64,000 nt of DNA. It comes from Prevotella sp. khp7 (GTDB lineage Bacteria > Bacteroidota > Bacteroidia > Bacteroidales > Bacteroidaceae). The translations under genes and the position numbers were made by a program. Below the pieces are notes generated by a model. That model did not search any database, was not told the DNA's origin, and was given only the letters and a program-made list of their open reading frames with translations. Shown here one piece after another: positions 1 to 7,570 of the stretch. Where the stretch lies: the NCBI RefSeq assembly GCF_900109055.1, contig NZ_FOIV01000002.1, positions 744,001-808,000 on the forward strand, in the 5' to 3' direction. Position 1 is the stretch's first letter, and every line of letters starts with the position of its first letter.

Positions 1-2
1 AT

Positions 3-602
3 GGCGGAGGCGTCTTGCTTGGTGTCGTGATTGGCATCATTTTTCTTGTTTGGTGTTTCCAAAGCGATAATGATTGGGCACGGATAGGAGTAATCCTCTA
101 TCTTTTCGGAATGTTGGGTAGCTATGTAGCTTCAACCCTTTATCATTCTATCAAACATCACTCCAAGTGGAAAGAGCGGTTGCGTAAATGGGACCATGCC
201 GCTATCTATTGGCATATAGCGGGAAGCTACTCGCCCCTGACGCTGATAGCGCTCCGGGAACAGGGCTATTGGGGCTGGAGTCTGTTCTGCTTTGTGTGGG
301 CCTGCGCCATTGCAGGGACTATCGTGAGTTTTGTCCATCTGAAAGAGCACTCTAATCTTGAGACATTCTGTTTCGTGGGCATGGGACTGAGTGTGCTTGT
401 AGCCTTTAAGCCGTTGATAGATTCTGTATCGACGGCAGCTGTGGTCTGGATAATTGCTGAGGGCGTGTGCTATATTACAGGAGCGGTGTTCTATTCGCTC
501 AACAAGAAAAAATATATGCACTCTGTGTTCCACTTCTTTGTCCTGGCGGGTTCGGTATGTCACATCATAGCAGTTTGGGATGTGCTGATGGAGCAGCTGT
601 AA
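3..602 (+). CDS. Hemolysin III / PAQR-family membrane protein (5' end cut off)
   Basis: The frame is open from the left edge, so the real start lies before the window. A TTG at 15 is unlikely to be the true start. The protein is very hydrophobic with about six to seven membrane segments. It carries the family marks STLYHS and DHAAIYWHIAGSYSP near the N-terminus and the H-x3-H pattern HSVFH near the C-terminus, which in the PAQR/HlyIII family bind a metal at the membrane face. Family members are inner-membrane proteins. The hemolysin name comes from one Bacillus protein and the physiological role is poorly defined. The gene ends 92 bases before the next start and appears to be transcribed separately from it. 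Confidence 0.85.
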   Translation, partial: GGGVLLGVVIGIIFLVWCFQSDNDWARIGVILYLFGMLGSYVASTLYHSIKHHSKWKERLRKWDHAAIYWHIAGSYSPLTLIALREQGYWGWSLFCFVWACAIAGTIVSFVHLKEHSNLETFCFVGMGLSVLVAFKPLIDSVSTAAVVWIIAEGVCYITGAVFYSLNKKKYMHSVFHFFVLAGSVCHIIAVWDVLMEQL

Positions 603-603
603 A

Positions 604-629
604 GGTAAAAAGGTAAAAAAGGTAAGGCT
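604..629 (+). repeat. Purine-rich AAAGGTAA-type tandem stretch
   Basis: Just after the HlyIII stop the DNA repeats an A-rich unit containing GGTAA three times. Similar stretches follow the genes ending at 12313, 14488 and 18263. No coding or hairpin signal is visible in it. Confidence 0.45.
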
Positions 630-633
630 TTTA

Positions 634-665
634 TTTGGTGGTTTGCCCGATTATTATTAATTTTG
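634..665 (+). promoter_or_regulatory. Bacteroidota-type promoter for the CoA-transferase
   Basis: TTTG at 634-637 and TAATTTTG at 658-665 are separated by 20 bases. This matches the Bacteroidota primary sigma factor consensus (TTTG, 19-21 bases, TAnnTTTG). The position argues that translation starts at 695, not at the upstream in-frame GTG at 635, which lies inside the promoter. Confidence 0.75.
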
Positions 666-694
666 CACGCAAAATTTGCAAATTTAACACAAAT

Positions 695-2200
695 ATGGCT
701 TATACACGTATGACTGCTGCCGAGGCTGCAGCACTGATTAAGAATGGCGATCATATCGCTATGAGTGGCTTTACACCTGCGGGTGTAGCCAAGGCAACAA
801 CGAAAGAGTTGGCGAAAATCGCCGTTGCTGAGCATGAAGCAGGGCGCGAGTTTAAAGTAGCAATCTTTACTGGTGCCTCAACAGGTCAGAGTACCGATGG
901 CGACTTGGCAAATGCTCAGGCTATCCTCTATCGTGCTCCTTATACAACAAACCCTGATTTCCGTAAGCATGTGAATATGGGTGAGATACCCTACAACGAC
1001 CTCCATCTGAGCCACATGGCACAAGAGTTGCGCTATGGCTTCTATGGTCCGTTGGACTGGGCTATTCTCGAGGTGTGCGATATTGAAGAAGCTGGTAGCG
1101 ATTATCATGTATATCTGACTGCTGCTGGCGGTATCTCTCCTACAGCGGCCCGTTTGGCCAAACATGTGATATTGGAACTCAACAGTTTCCATAACGCCAA
1201 TGCCAAGTTCATCCACGATGTGTATGAGCCCCTTGATCCTCCTTACCGTAAGGCTATCCCCATTGAACATGTAGGCGACCGTATTGGAAAGCCTTATGTG
1301 TCAATCCCCAAGGAGAAGGTGGTAGGTGTCGTAGAGTGTAACATCCCCGACGAGGCGCGTGCTTTCAAAGACAGCGATCCCGTAACGGATAAGATAGGAT
1401 TCCTGACAGCTGAGTTCCTGGTAGAGGAGATGCGCAAGGGTCGTATCCCCAAGGAGTTTCTGCCCTTGCAGAGTGGCGTGGGTTCAACGGCTAATGCAAT
1501 CCTCGGCGCTCTGGGTGAGGACAAGCATGTGCCCGACTTCAATATCTATACTGAGGTGATTCAGAACTCAGTCATCGAGATGATGCTTAATGGTCGTGTG
1601 AAGGATGCTTCAGCATGTTCACTCACTGTATCTAACGAGTGTCTGATGGATGTGTATAACAACATGGACTATATGAAGAAACACCTGACACTGCGTCAGA
1701 GTGAGATATCTAACTCGCCGGAGGTTATCCGTCGATTGGGCGTTATTGCTATCAATACAGCCATTGAAGCTGATCTCTATGGAAACGTGAACTCTACCCA
1801 TATCAGCGGTACTAAGATGATGAACGGTATTGGCGGTTCGGGTGACTTTATCCGTAATGCTTACCTGAGTATCTTTACTTGTCCTTCAATGGCTAAGGGT
1901 GGCGTTATCTCTTCGATAGTACCTTTTGTAAGCCATCAAGACAGCTCGGAGCACGATGTGAACATCATCGTCACAGAACAGGGTGTAGCAGACCTGCGCG
2001 GTAAGAGTCCGGCACAGCGTGCCGAGTGCATCATCGAGAATTGTGCTCATCCTGACTATAAGCAGTTGTTATGGGACTATCTGAAAATATCGAAGATGGG
2101 ACAGACCCGTCATAACCTGACTGCCGCCTTCGCCATGCACGACACGCTGGCTCGCAAGGGCGATATGAAACTGACAGATTTTGCAGAATATATTAAATAA
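695..2200 (+). CDS. Acetyl-CoA hydrolase/transferase family (succinyl-CoA:acetate CoA-transferase type)
   Basis: A 501-residue class I CoA-transferase, the usual length of the Cat1/AarC family. These enzymes move CoA between acyl groups such as succinyl-CoA and acetate through a glutamyl-CoA thioester. The likely nucleophile is the Glu of YTEV near residue 286. The glycine-rich GIGGSGDF stretch near residue 390 and the EQGVADLRG stretch near 430 are typical of the family. In a succinate/propionate/acetate fermenter such as Prevotella the role is probably energy conservation at the end of fermentation, but the exact acyl donor cannot be read from sequence. The ATG at 695 was chosen because a promoter occupies 634-665. 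cysS follows after 3 bases, so the two are probably cotranscribed. Confidence 0.88.
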   Translation: MAYTRMTAAEAAALIKNGDHIAMSGFTPAGVAKATTKELAKIAVAEHEAGREFKVAIFTGASTGQSTDGDLANAQAILYRAPYTTNPDFRKHVNMGEIPYNDLHLSHMAQELRYGFYGPLDWAILEVCDIEEAGSDYHVYLTAAGGISPTAARLAKHVILELNSFHNANAKFIHDVYEPLDPPYRKAIPIEHVGDRIGKPYVSIPKEKVVGVVECNIPDEARAFKDSDPVTDKIGFLTAEFLVEEMRKGRIPKEFLPLQSGVGSTANAILGALGEDKHVPDFNIYTEVIQNSVIEMMLNGRVKDASACSLTVSNECLMDVYNNMDYMKKHLTLRQSEISNSPEVIRRLGVIAINTAIEADLYGNVNSTHISGTKMMNGIGGSGDFIRNAYLSIFTCPSMAKGGVISSIVPFVSHQDSSEHDVNIIVTEQGVADLRGKSPAQRAECIIENCAHPDYKQLLWDYLKISKMGQTRHNLTAAFAMHDTLARKGDMKLTDFAEYIK

Positions 2201-2203
2201 CAG

Positions 2204-3694
2204 ATGGATTCGAAATTAGTAATTTATAATACTTTGACGCGACAGAAGGAGCGTTTCGAACCCCTTCACGCCCCCAACGTGGGCATGTATGTTTGTGGTC
2301 CTACCGTGTATGGCGATCCCCATCTGGGACACGCCCGTCCTGCCATTACTTTCGATCTGGTGTTCCGTTATCTGAAACATCTTGGCTATAAAGTAAGATA
2401 TGTGCGAAACATTACTGACGTAGGTCATTTGGAGCATGATGCCGACGAGGGGGAGGACAAGATAGCCAAGAAAGCTCGTCTGGAGCAGTTGGAACCAATG
2501 GAGATTGCCCAGTATTATACCAATCGTTATCATGCAGCGATGGATGCACTCAATGTGCTTCGTCCTTCGATTGAACCCCACGCTACTGGTCACATCATCG
2601 AGCAGCAGCAGTTGGTACAGCAGATTATCGATAATGGTTTTGCCTATGAGAGTAATGGTTCTATCTATTTTGATATAGAGGCTTATAACAAAAAGTTTCA
2701 GTATGGTATCCTTTCCGGTCGTTCACTTGAGAACGTGAAGGATGCCAGTCGTGAGCTCGACGGTGTAGGCGAGAAGCATAACCAGGCAGACTTTGCCCTG
2801 TGGAAGAAGGCTCAGCCAGAACATATCATGCGCTGGCCTTCGCCTTGGAGCGACGGATTTCCTGGTTGGCATTGCGAGTGTACGGCCATGGGGCGTAAGT
2901 ACCTTGGCGAAGAGTTCGATATCCATGGCGGTGGTATGGACCTCGTGTTCCCACATCATGAGTGTGAGATTGCTCAGGCTCAGGCCTCAATGGGGCATCC
3001 TGCTGTAAAGTATTGGATGCACAACAACATGCTCACCATCAACGGACAGAAGATGGGCAAGTCGTATAATAACTTCATCACGCTGGAGCAGTTCTTTACG
3101 GGTAATCATCCTCTGTTGGAGAAAGCCTACTCACCCATGACGATTCGTTTCTTCGTCCTGAGTGCCCACTACCGTGGAACGGTTGACTTCTCTAACGAGG
3201 CTCTTGTGGCTGCAGAGAAGGGATTGGAGAAACTGATGAATGCTATCAGCGATCTGGATCGTGTTCAGGTGAGTGACAAGTGCGATGCTGAGACAGAGAA
3301 AGTTGTGAAGGCGCTGCGCCAGAAGTGCTACGACGCCATGAATGATGATTTTGCTACGCCACAGGTAATCAGTAACCTCTTTGAGGCATGTACCGTGGTG
3401 AATAAGCTTACCGACCACAAGGCAACCATCTGCGCTGATTGCTTGAAGGAGTTGTCAGAGACCATGCGCCTCTTTGCTTTTGACATTCTTGGATTGAGGG
3501 CAGAGAAGAGCGGTTCGAACGACAGCCGTGAGGATGCTTTTGGTAAAGTGGTTGATATGGTTCTTGAGCTTCGCGCCAAGGCTAAGGCCGATAAGGACTG
3601 GGCTACCAGCGATAAGATTCGCGATGAACTTGCTGCTGCAGGTTTCGAGGTGAAAGATACGAAAGACGGTGTTACCTGGAAACTGAATAAATAA
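2204..3694 (+). CDS. cysS: Cysteinyl-tRNA synthetase
   Basis: A class I aminoacyl-tRNA synthetase of 496 residues that charges tRNA-Cys in the cytoplasm. The HIGH-type motif appears as PHLGH near residue 39, following the conserved VCGPTVYG. The KMSKS loop is KMGKS at about 283-287. Zinc ligands expected for the family are present, including the Cys of VCGPT, the Cys pair in WHCECTAMG and the His pair in [10 protein letters not shown]. The C-terminal DALR-type helical region is intact. It lies 3 bases after the CoA-transferase stop, with the start placed at the first ATG, and ends at a strong hairpin terminator shared with the convergent protease gene. Confidence 0.97.
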   Translation: MDSKLVIYNTLTRQKERFEPLHAPNVGMYVCGPTVYGDPHLGHARPAITFDLVFRYLKHLGYKVRYVRNITDVGHLEHDADEGEDKIAKKARLEQLEPMEIAQYYTNRYHAAMDALNVLRPSIEPHATGHIIEQQQLVQQIIDNGFAYESNGSIYFDIEAYNKKFQYGILSGRSLENVKDASRELDGVGEKHNQADFALWKKAQPEHIMRWPSPWSDGFPGWHCECTAMGRKYLGEEFDIHGGGMDLVFPHHECEIAQAQASMGHPAVKYWMHNNMLTINGQKMGKSYNNFITLEQFFTGNHPLLEKAYSPMTIRFFVLSAHYRGTVDFSNEALVAAEKGLEKLMNAISDLDRVQVSDKCDAETEKVVKALRQKCYDAMNDDFATPQVISNLFEACTVVNKLTDHKATICADCLKELSETMRLFAFDILGLRAEKSGSNDSREDAFGKVVDMVLELRAKAKADKDWATSDKIRDELAAAGFEVKDTKDGVTWKLNK

Positions 3695-3699
3695 ATTAG

Positions 3700-3733
3700 A
3701 AAAGAGGCGTATCAATTTTGATACGCCTCTTTT
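3700..3733. terminator. Bidirectional hairpin terminator between cysS and the cysteine protease
   Basis: A perfect 14-base inverted repeat (3700-3713 and 3720-3733) closes a 6-base loop. It has A-runs on the left and T-runs on the right, so it can end transcription from both sides. The protease stop codon at 3712-3714 lies within the stem and loop. Confidence 0.9.
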
Positions 3734-4476
3734 GTCATAACAACAGAGATGGTGTGTTCTCTGAAATGGACGAATGCAATGTAGTCAAGTCCGCCGTATG
3801 GCCGATCTGAGCCCCAGGAATTCTTCATGATGAAGTATTTGTTCCCATCTTCGTCATGAGCAATGCCCACGATAGCCATGCTGTGTTTATCATCACTCCA
3901 ACACACGCCATGATGCTGGCGTACGGCGTGTTCTGTTTTCTGAATCAGCGAGTCCATGGGGATGTTTAAGTAACGGTCGTGCAACCAGTTGTCTTCTGTT
4001 TCCAACTCAATTTCTTGGTAATAGGTTTTGTCGCTGTTGCTCATCAGTTGTATGTATTCTCCTGGTTTACATACACTGCGGGCAAATTCCTGTGGCGTGT
4101 AAGTGGCACCAAGCATGAATACCCACTTTGGAGCAGGCGTCTCAACCTTCCGCATGGCATCATAGCCCACGATGCCGTATTTTTCAATCAGCCTGAGCAA
4201 AGTCGCAGCCTCGCCATGTTTGTTTTTAGGCGCATCAGGTTCTTGCTCCATCAGTTTCTCAATATAATAAGGCGAGAGATTTACAGAGTCGCCCCATGAC
4301 AGATGTTCCGTCTCGATGGCGGCGAGCATGGCATAGATCCAACACGTTTCACTGTCGCCCTGATCTTTGATTGGCGTCATACGGTTGAGCATCTCATTGG
4401 TGAAATGCTCGGGTTCCTTTTGTGTACAGCCTATACAGAGCAGAAAGACAAATAATATTGTAAAAATACGTTTCAT
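3712..4476 (-). CDS. Papain-like (C1 family) cysteine protease lipoprotein
   Basis: A 254-residue protein starting at 4476, where MKRIFTILFVFLLCIGC gives a lipoprotein signal with the lipid-bearing Cys at 17. The longer upstream frame adds 62 residues with no signal and is unlikely to be translated. The mature part matches the C1 papain fold: IKDQGDSETCW holds the catalytic Cys at 45, KHSMAIVGIAHDE the catalytic His at 198, and IMKNSWGS the Asn at 219. The usual oxyanion Gln is in DQG. It is probably anchored in the outer or inner membrane and acts on peptides in the periplasm or outside. It is small for a C1 enzyme and has no long propeptide. A TACCTTTG box at 4493-4486 (minus) may be its promoter. 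Confidence 0.85.
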   Translation of the reverse strand: MKRIFTILFVFLLCIGCTQKEPEHFTNEMLNRMTPIKDQGDSETCWIYAMLAAIETEHLSWGDSVNLSPYYIEKLMEQEPDAPKNKHGEAATLLRLIEKYGIVGYDAMRKVETPAPKWVFMLGATYTPQEFARSVCKPGEYIQLMSNSDKTYYQEIELETEDNWLHDRYLNIPMDSLIQKTEHAVRQHHGVCWSDDKHSMAIVGIAHDEDGNKYFIMKNSWGSDRPYGGLDYIAFVHFREHTISVVMTKEAYQN

Positions 4477-4485
4477 AACCGCTGG

Positions 4486-4493
4486 CAAAGGTA
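4486..4493 (-). promoter_or_regulatory. Possible -7 box (TACCTTTG) of the cysteine protease
   Basis: The minus strand reads TACCTTTG ten bases before the protease start at 4476. No TTTG is seen at the expected distance, so only the -7 element is supported. Confidence 0.4.
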
Positions 4494-4534
4494 CAATAAA
4501 ATTTCCAAAATATCTGCCAATAATTTCTATTTCG

Positions 4535-4566
4535 TTTGGCAATGTGCAAAATATTGTGTAACTTTG
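4535..4566 (+). promoter_or_regulatory. Promoter of the deoxynucleoside kinase operon
   Basis: TTTG at 4535-4538 and TAACTTTG at 4559-4566 are separated by exactly 20 bases, about 30 bases before the first kinase start at 4598. Confidence 0.78.
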
Positions 4567-4597
4567 ACCCCTCAAAAATAGAAGAATTAAGAGAGGG

Positions 4598-5221
4598 ATG
4601 CATATAGCTGTTGCGGGAAATATAGGTAGCGGGAAATCAACGCTGACGAAGATGCTGGCCAAACACTATGGTTGGGAACCTCGTTTTGAGGCGGTTGATA
4701 GAAATCCGTACTTGGAAGACTACTATCGCGATATCCACAGGTGGTCTTTTAACCTTGAGATATATTTCCTCAAGGAACGTTTCCGCGATCTTATCGCTAT
4801 CTCGCAGTCGGAACATACTATCATTCAGGATCGTACTATCTTCGAGGGCGTATATGTGTTTATGGAGAATAACAGATCCATGGGTAATTTGTCAGACCGC
4901 GACTATGCAACTTATATGGAACTTTTCGAGCAGATGATATCAATGGTGCGCCTGCCTGATCTGCTAATTTATCTGCGTGCTTCAGTGCCTCATCTGGTTA
5001 ATAACATCCAGCAGCGGGGCAGAGACTATGAGCAGTCAATGCAGTTGGAATATCTGCAGAACCTCAATGAGCGTTATGACGACTTTATATATCACAAGTA
5101 TCAGGGACGTGTGATGACCATAGAGAAGGATAATTTGGATTTCCTTCATAATCCAAAGGACCTGGCTCGGATCATTGACCGTATCGATGCTACTCTCTTT
5201 GGCCTCTTTCCTAATCAGTAA
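4598..5221 (+). CDS. Deoxynucleoside kinase (first of a tandem pair)
   Basis: A 207-residue kinase that phosphorylates deoxynucleosides for nucleotide salvage. The P-loop GNIGSGKST is at residues 7-15, the DRT segment follows in IIQDRTIFEG, and the Arg-rich lid appears as QQRGRDYEQSM. The length and motifs match the bacterial deoxyadenosine/deoxyguanosine kinase group. A similar gene begins 24 bases after its stop. In lactobacilli such neighbouring kinases form a heterodimer of two specificities. Whether this pair does the same is inference. Confidence 0.9.
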   Translation: MHIAVAGNIGSGKSTLTKMLAKHYGWEPRFEAVDRNPYLEDYYRDIHRWSFNLEIYFLKERFRDLIAISQSEHTIIQDRTIFEGVYVFMENNRSMGNLSDRDYATYMELFEQMISMVRLPDLLIYLRASVPHLVNNIQQRGRDYEQSMQLEYLQNLNERYDDFIYHKYQGRVMTIEKDNLDFLHNPKDLARIIDRIDATLFGLFPNQ

Positions 5222-5244
5222 TTGACTTTTATAAATGTAGTATT

Positions 5245-5865
5245 ATGCATATCGCAGTAGCAGGAAATATTGGCAGTGGTAAGACCACCCTCACAAAATT
5301 GCTCGCCCATCGTTATGGATGGACGCCACGTTTTGAGCCTGTAGATAATAATCCTTATCTGGCCGATTTCTATGCCGACATGCCTAGATGGTCGTTCAAT
5401 CTTCAGATTTACTTTCTCAATAAACGATTCAAGGAAGTGGTGGAAATCTCGAAGTCGAAGGAGACAATCATACAGGACAGAACCATTTTCGAGGATGCTC
5501 GTATCTTTGCGCCTAATTTGCATGGGCAGGGAATGATGAGTGATCGTGATTTTCAGAATTATACGGATCTCTTCGACTTGATGATGTCGCTGGTGAAACT
5601 GCCTGACCTGATGATATATATCCGCTCCAGCATTCCAACACTGGTGGCTCAGATTCAGAAACGCGGACGCGACTTTGAACAGACCATGCGCCTGGATTAT
5701 CTTCAGGGACTGGAGAAACGTTACGAAGACTGGATCGCTACCTATAATGGCCCACTGATTATTGTTGACGGCGACCATTGTAAATTTGGGGATTTCCCTG
5801 AAGACTTCAAGATGGTGACCGATATGATTGACGCTAAGCTATATGGACTTTTCCCAATGGATTGA
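5245..5865 (+). CDS. Deoxynucleoside kinase (second of a tandem pair)
   Basis: A 206-residue paralogue of the preceding gene with the same layout: P-loop GNIGSGKTT at residues 7-15, IIQDRTIFEDA, and the lid QKRGRDFEQTM. Many positions are identical to its neighbour, but it has its own central segment (IFAPNLHGQGMMSDRD), consistent with a different base preference. It is in the same transcript as the first kinase. The following U32 gene begins 3 bases after its stop. Confidence 0.9.
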   Translation: MHIAVAGNIGSGKTTLTKLLAHRYGWTPRFEPVDNNPYLADFYADMPRWSFNLQIYFLNKRFKEVVEISKSKETIIQDRTIFEDARIFAPNLHGQGMMSDRDFQNYTDLFDLMMSLVKLPDLMIYIRSSIPTLVAQIQKRGRDFEQTMRLDYLQGLEKRYEDWIATYNGPLIIVDGDHCKFGDFPEDFKMVTDMIDAKLYGLFPMD

Positions 5866-5867
5866 AA

Positions 5868-7130
5868 ATGATGAACCAAACGATAAAAGACTTTGAAATT
5901 ATGGCGCCCGTCGGTTCTCGTGAGTCGTTGGTAGCAGCCATACAGGCAGGTGCCGACAGTATCTATTTCGGCATCGAGAAACTGAACATGCGAGCACACT
6001 CCGCCTCTACCTTTACGATTGATGATCTTAAGGAGATGGCACAGACATGCAATGAACACGGTATAAAAAGCTACCTGACCGTCAATACCATTATATATGG
6101 TGAGGATATTCCATTGATGCACGAGATTATCGATGCGGCCAAGGAAGCTGGTATCTCGGCTGTTATTGCCTCAGATGTGGCTGTGATGACCTATTGTAAT
6201 AAGGTAGGTCAGGAGGTACATCTTTCTACGCAGTTGAATATTTCTAATATCGAGGCTCTGCGCTTCTACGCCCAGTTTGCTGATGTGGTGGTGTTGGCGC
6301 GCGAACTGAATATGGATCAAGTGGCAGAAATCTACCGTCAGGTAGAAGCGGAACATATTTGTGGCCCAAGTGGCGAGCAGATTCGTATTGAGATGTTCTG
6401 CCATGGGGCCCTCTGTATGGCTATCAGCGGTAAGTGTTATATGAGTCTCGACAATGCCAACCGTTCGGCCAATCGTGGCGAGTGCATTCAGATATGCCGT
6501 CGTAGCTATACGGTTACTGATAATGAAACAGGCAATCAGTTGGAAATCGATAATAAGTACATCATGTCGCCCAAGGACCTGAAGACCGTTCGCTTTATTG
6601 ACAGGATGATGAAGTCGGGCGTCCGGGTGTTTAAGATTGAGGGACGTGCCCGTGGTCCGGAATATGTCTATACCGTAGTGAAGTGTTATAAGGAGGCCAT
6701 TCAGTCTGTACTCGACGGAACCTTTACAGAAGAGAAGAAGGACGAGTGGGATGAGCGACTGGCTACCGTTTTTAACCGTGGATTCTGGGACGGCTATTAT
6801 CAAGGACAGAAACTGGGCGAGTGGAATAAGAACTATGGTTCGAATGCTACAGAGCGCAAGGTGTACATCGGCAAGGGCGTGAAGTACTTCTCGAAATTGG
6901 GTGTGGCGGAGTTTACCGTTGAGGCCAATACCTTTAAAGTGGGTGACAATATGCTGATAACGGGTCCTACCACAGGAGTGATGTATGTAACGGCCGATGA
7001 GATTCATGGCGATAATGGTCCTATAGAGCAGGCCCATCAGGGAACGAAGGTCTCTATTGCTGTGACGGGCAAGGTGCGCCCAAGTGACAAATTGTTTAAA
7101 TTAGAAAAGACAGAACAACATGACAATTAA
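5868..7130 (+). CDS. U32-family peptidase-like protein (tRNA/rRNA hydroxylation type)
   Basis: About 420 residues. The family signature is clear in the middle: EMFCHGALCMAISGKC, followed by NRGECIQICRR, giving the four cysteines that in characterised U32 proteins hold an iron-sulfur cluster. Several U32 members first named collagenases (for example TrhP and RlhA in E. coli) act in prephenate-dependent hydroxylation of tRNA or rRNA, and this protein has the length of the TrhP-type group. The start is the ATG at 5868 (or the adjacent ATG at 5871). A TTG at 5862 would overlap the kinase stop. It overlaps the SufE gene by 11 bases, suggesting translational coupling. The SufE neighbour fits a protein that needs an Fe-S cluster. 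Confidence 0.85.
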   Translation: MMNQTIKDFEIMAPVGSRESLVAAIQAGADSIYFGIEKLNMRAHSASTFTIDDLKEMAQTCNEHGIKSYLTVNTIIYGEDIPLMHEIIDAAKEAGISAVIASDVAVMTYCNKVGQEVHLSTQLNISNIEALRFYAQFADVVVLARELNMDQVAEIYRQVEAEHICGPSGEQIRIEMFCHGALCMAISGKCYMSLDNANRSANRGECIQICRRSYTVTDNETGNQLEIDNKYIMSPKDLKTVRFIDRMMKSGVRVFKIEGRARGPEYVYTVVKCYKEAIQSVLDGTFTEEKKDEWDERLATVFNRGFWDGYYQGQKLGEWNKNYGSNATERKVYIGKGVKYFSKLGVAEFTVEANTFKVGDNMLITGPTTGVMYVTADEIHGDNGPIEQAHQGTKVSIAVTGKVRPSDKLFKLEKTEQHDN

Positions 7131-7542
7131 TGAAATTCAAGATGAGATTATAGAGGAGTTCAGTGGCTTCGACGACTGGATGGATAAATACCAGTTGTTA
7201 ATTGATCTTGGCAACGAACAGGAGCCGCTTGACGAGAAATACAAGACGGAGAATAATCTGATTGATGGATGCCAAAGTCGTGTGTGGCTGCAGGCAGATT
7301 ATCTTGATGGTAAGATTCATTTCTCTGCCGAGAGTGATGCTTTGATTGTGAAGGGCATCGTGGCTCTTCTTATAAGAGTGCTCAGCGACCATACGCCAAA
7401 GGAAATACTCGATGCAGATCTTTATTTCATCGAGGAGATAGGACTGAAAGAGCACCTCTCGCCAACACGTAGCAACGGCTTGGTGGCTATGGTGAAGCAG
7501 ATGCGTGTCTATGCGCTTGCTTTCAGTGCAAAAGAAGGATAA
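7120..7542 (+). CDS. sufE: SufE-family sulfur acceptor protein
   Basis: 140 residues. SufE proteins accept persulfide sulfur from the cysteine desulfurase SufS and pass it on for Fe-S cluster assembly. The acceptor Cys is C51 in the conserved IDGCQSRVW context, and the C-terminal segment LSPTRSNGLVAMVKQM is typical. The start overlaps the end of the U32 gene by 11 bases. No other suf genes lie in the window, so its desulfurase partner must be elsewhere. Confidence 0.92.
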   Translation: MTINEIQDEIIEEFSGFDDWMDKYQLLIDLGNEQEPLDEKYKTENNLIDGCQSRVWLQADYLDGKIHFSAESDALIVKGIVALLIRVLSDHTPKEILDADLYFIEEIGLKEHLSPTRSNGLVAMVKQMRVYALAFSAKEG

Positions 7543-7570
7543 TACTTAATACTAAAAACTTGATATATAT

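Noticed and set aside
635..694. Upstream extension of the CoA-transferase from a GTG
   Set aside because: The extension covers the promoter and has no family similarity.
6171..7037. Long open frame on the minus strand
   Set aside because: It lies wholly opposite the U32 gene, has no recognisable domain or start signal, and the plus-strand protein has clear family motifs.
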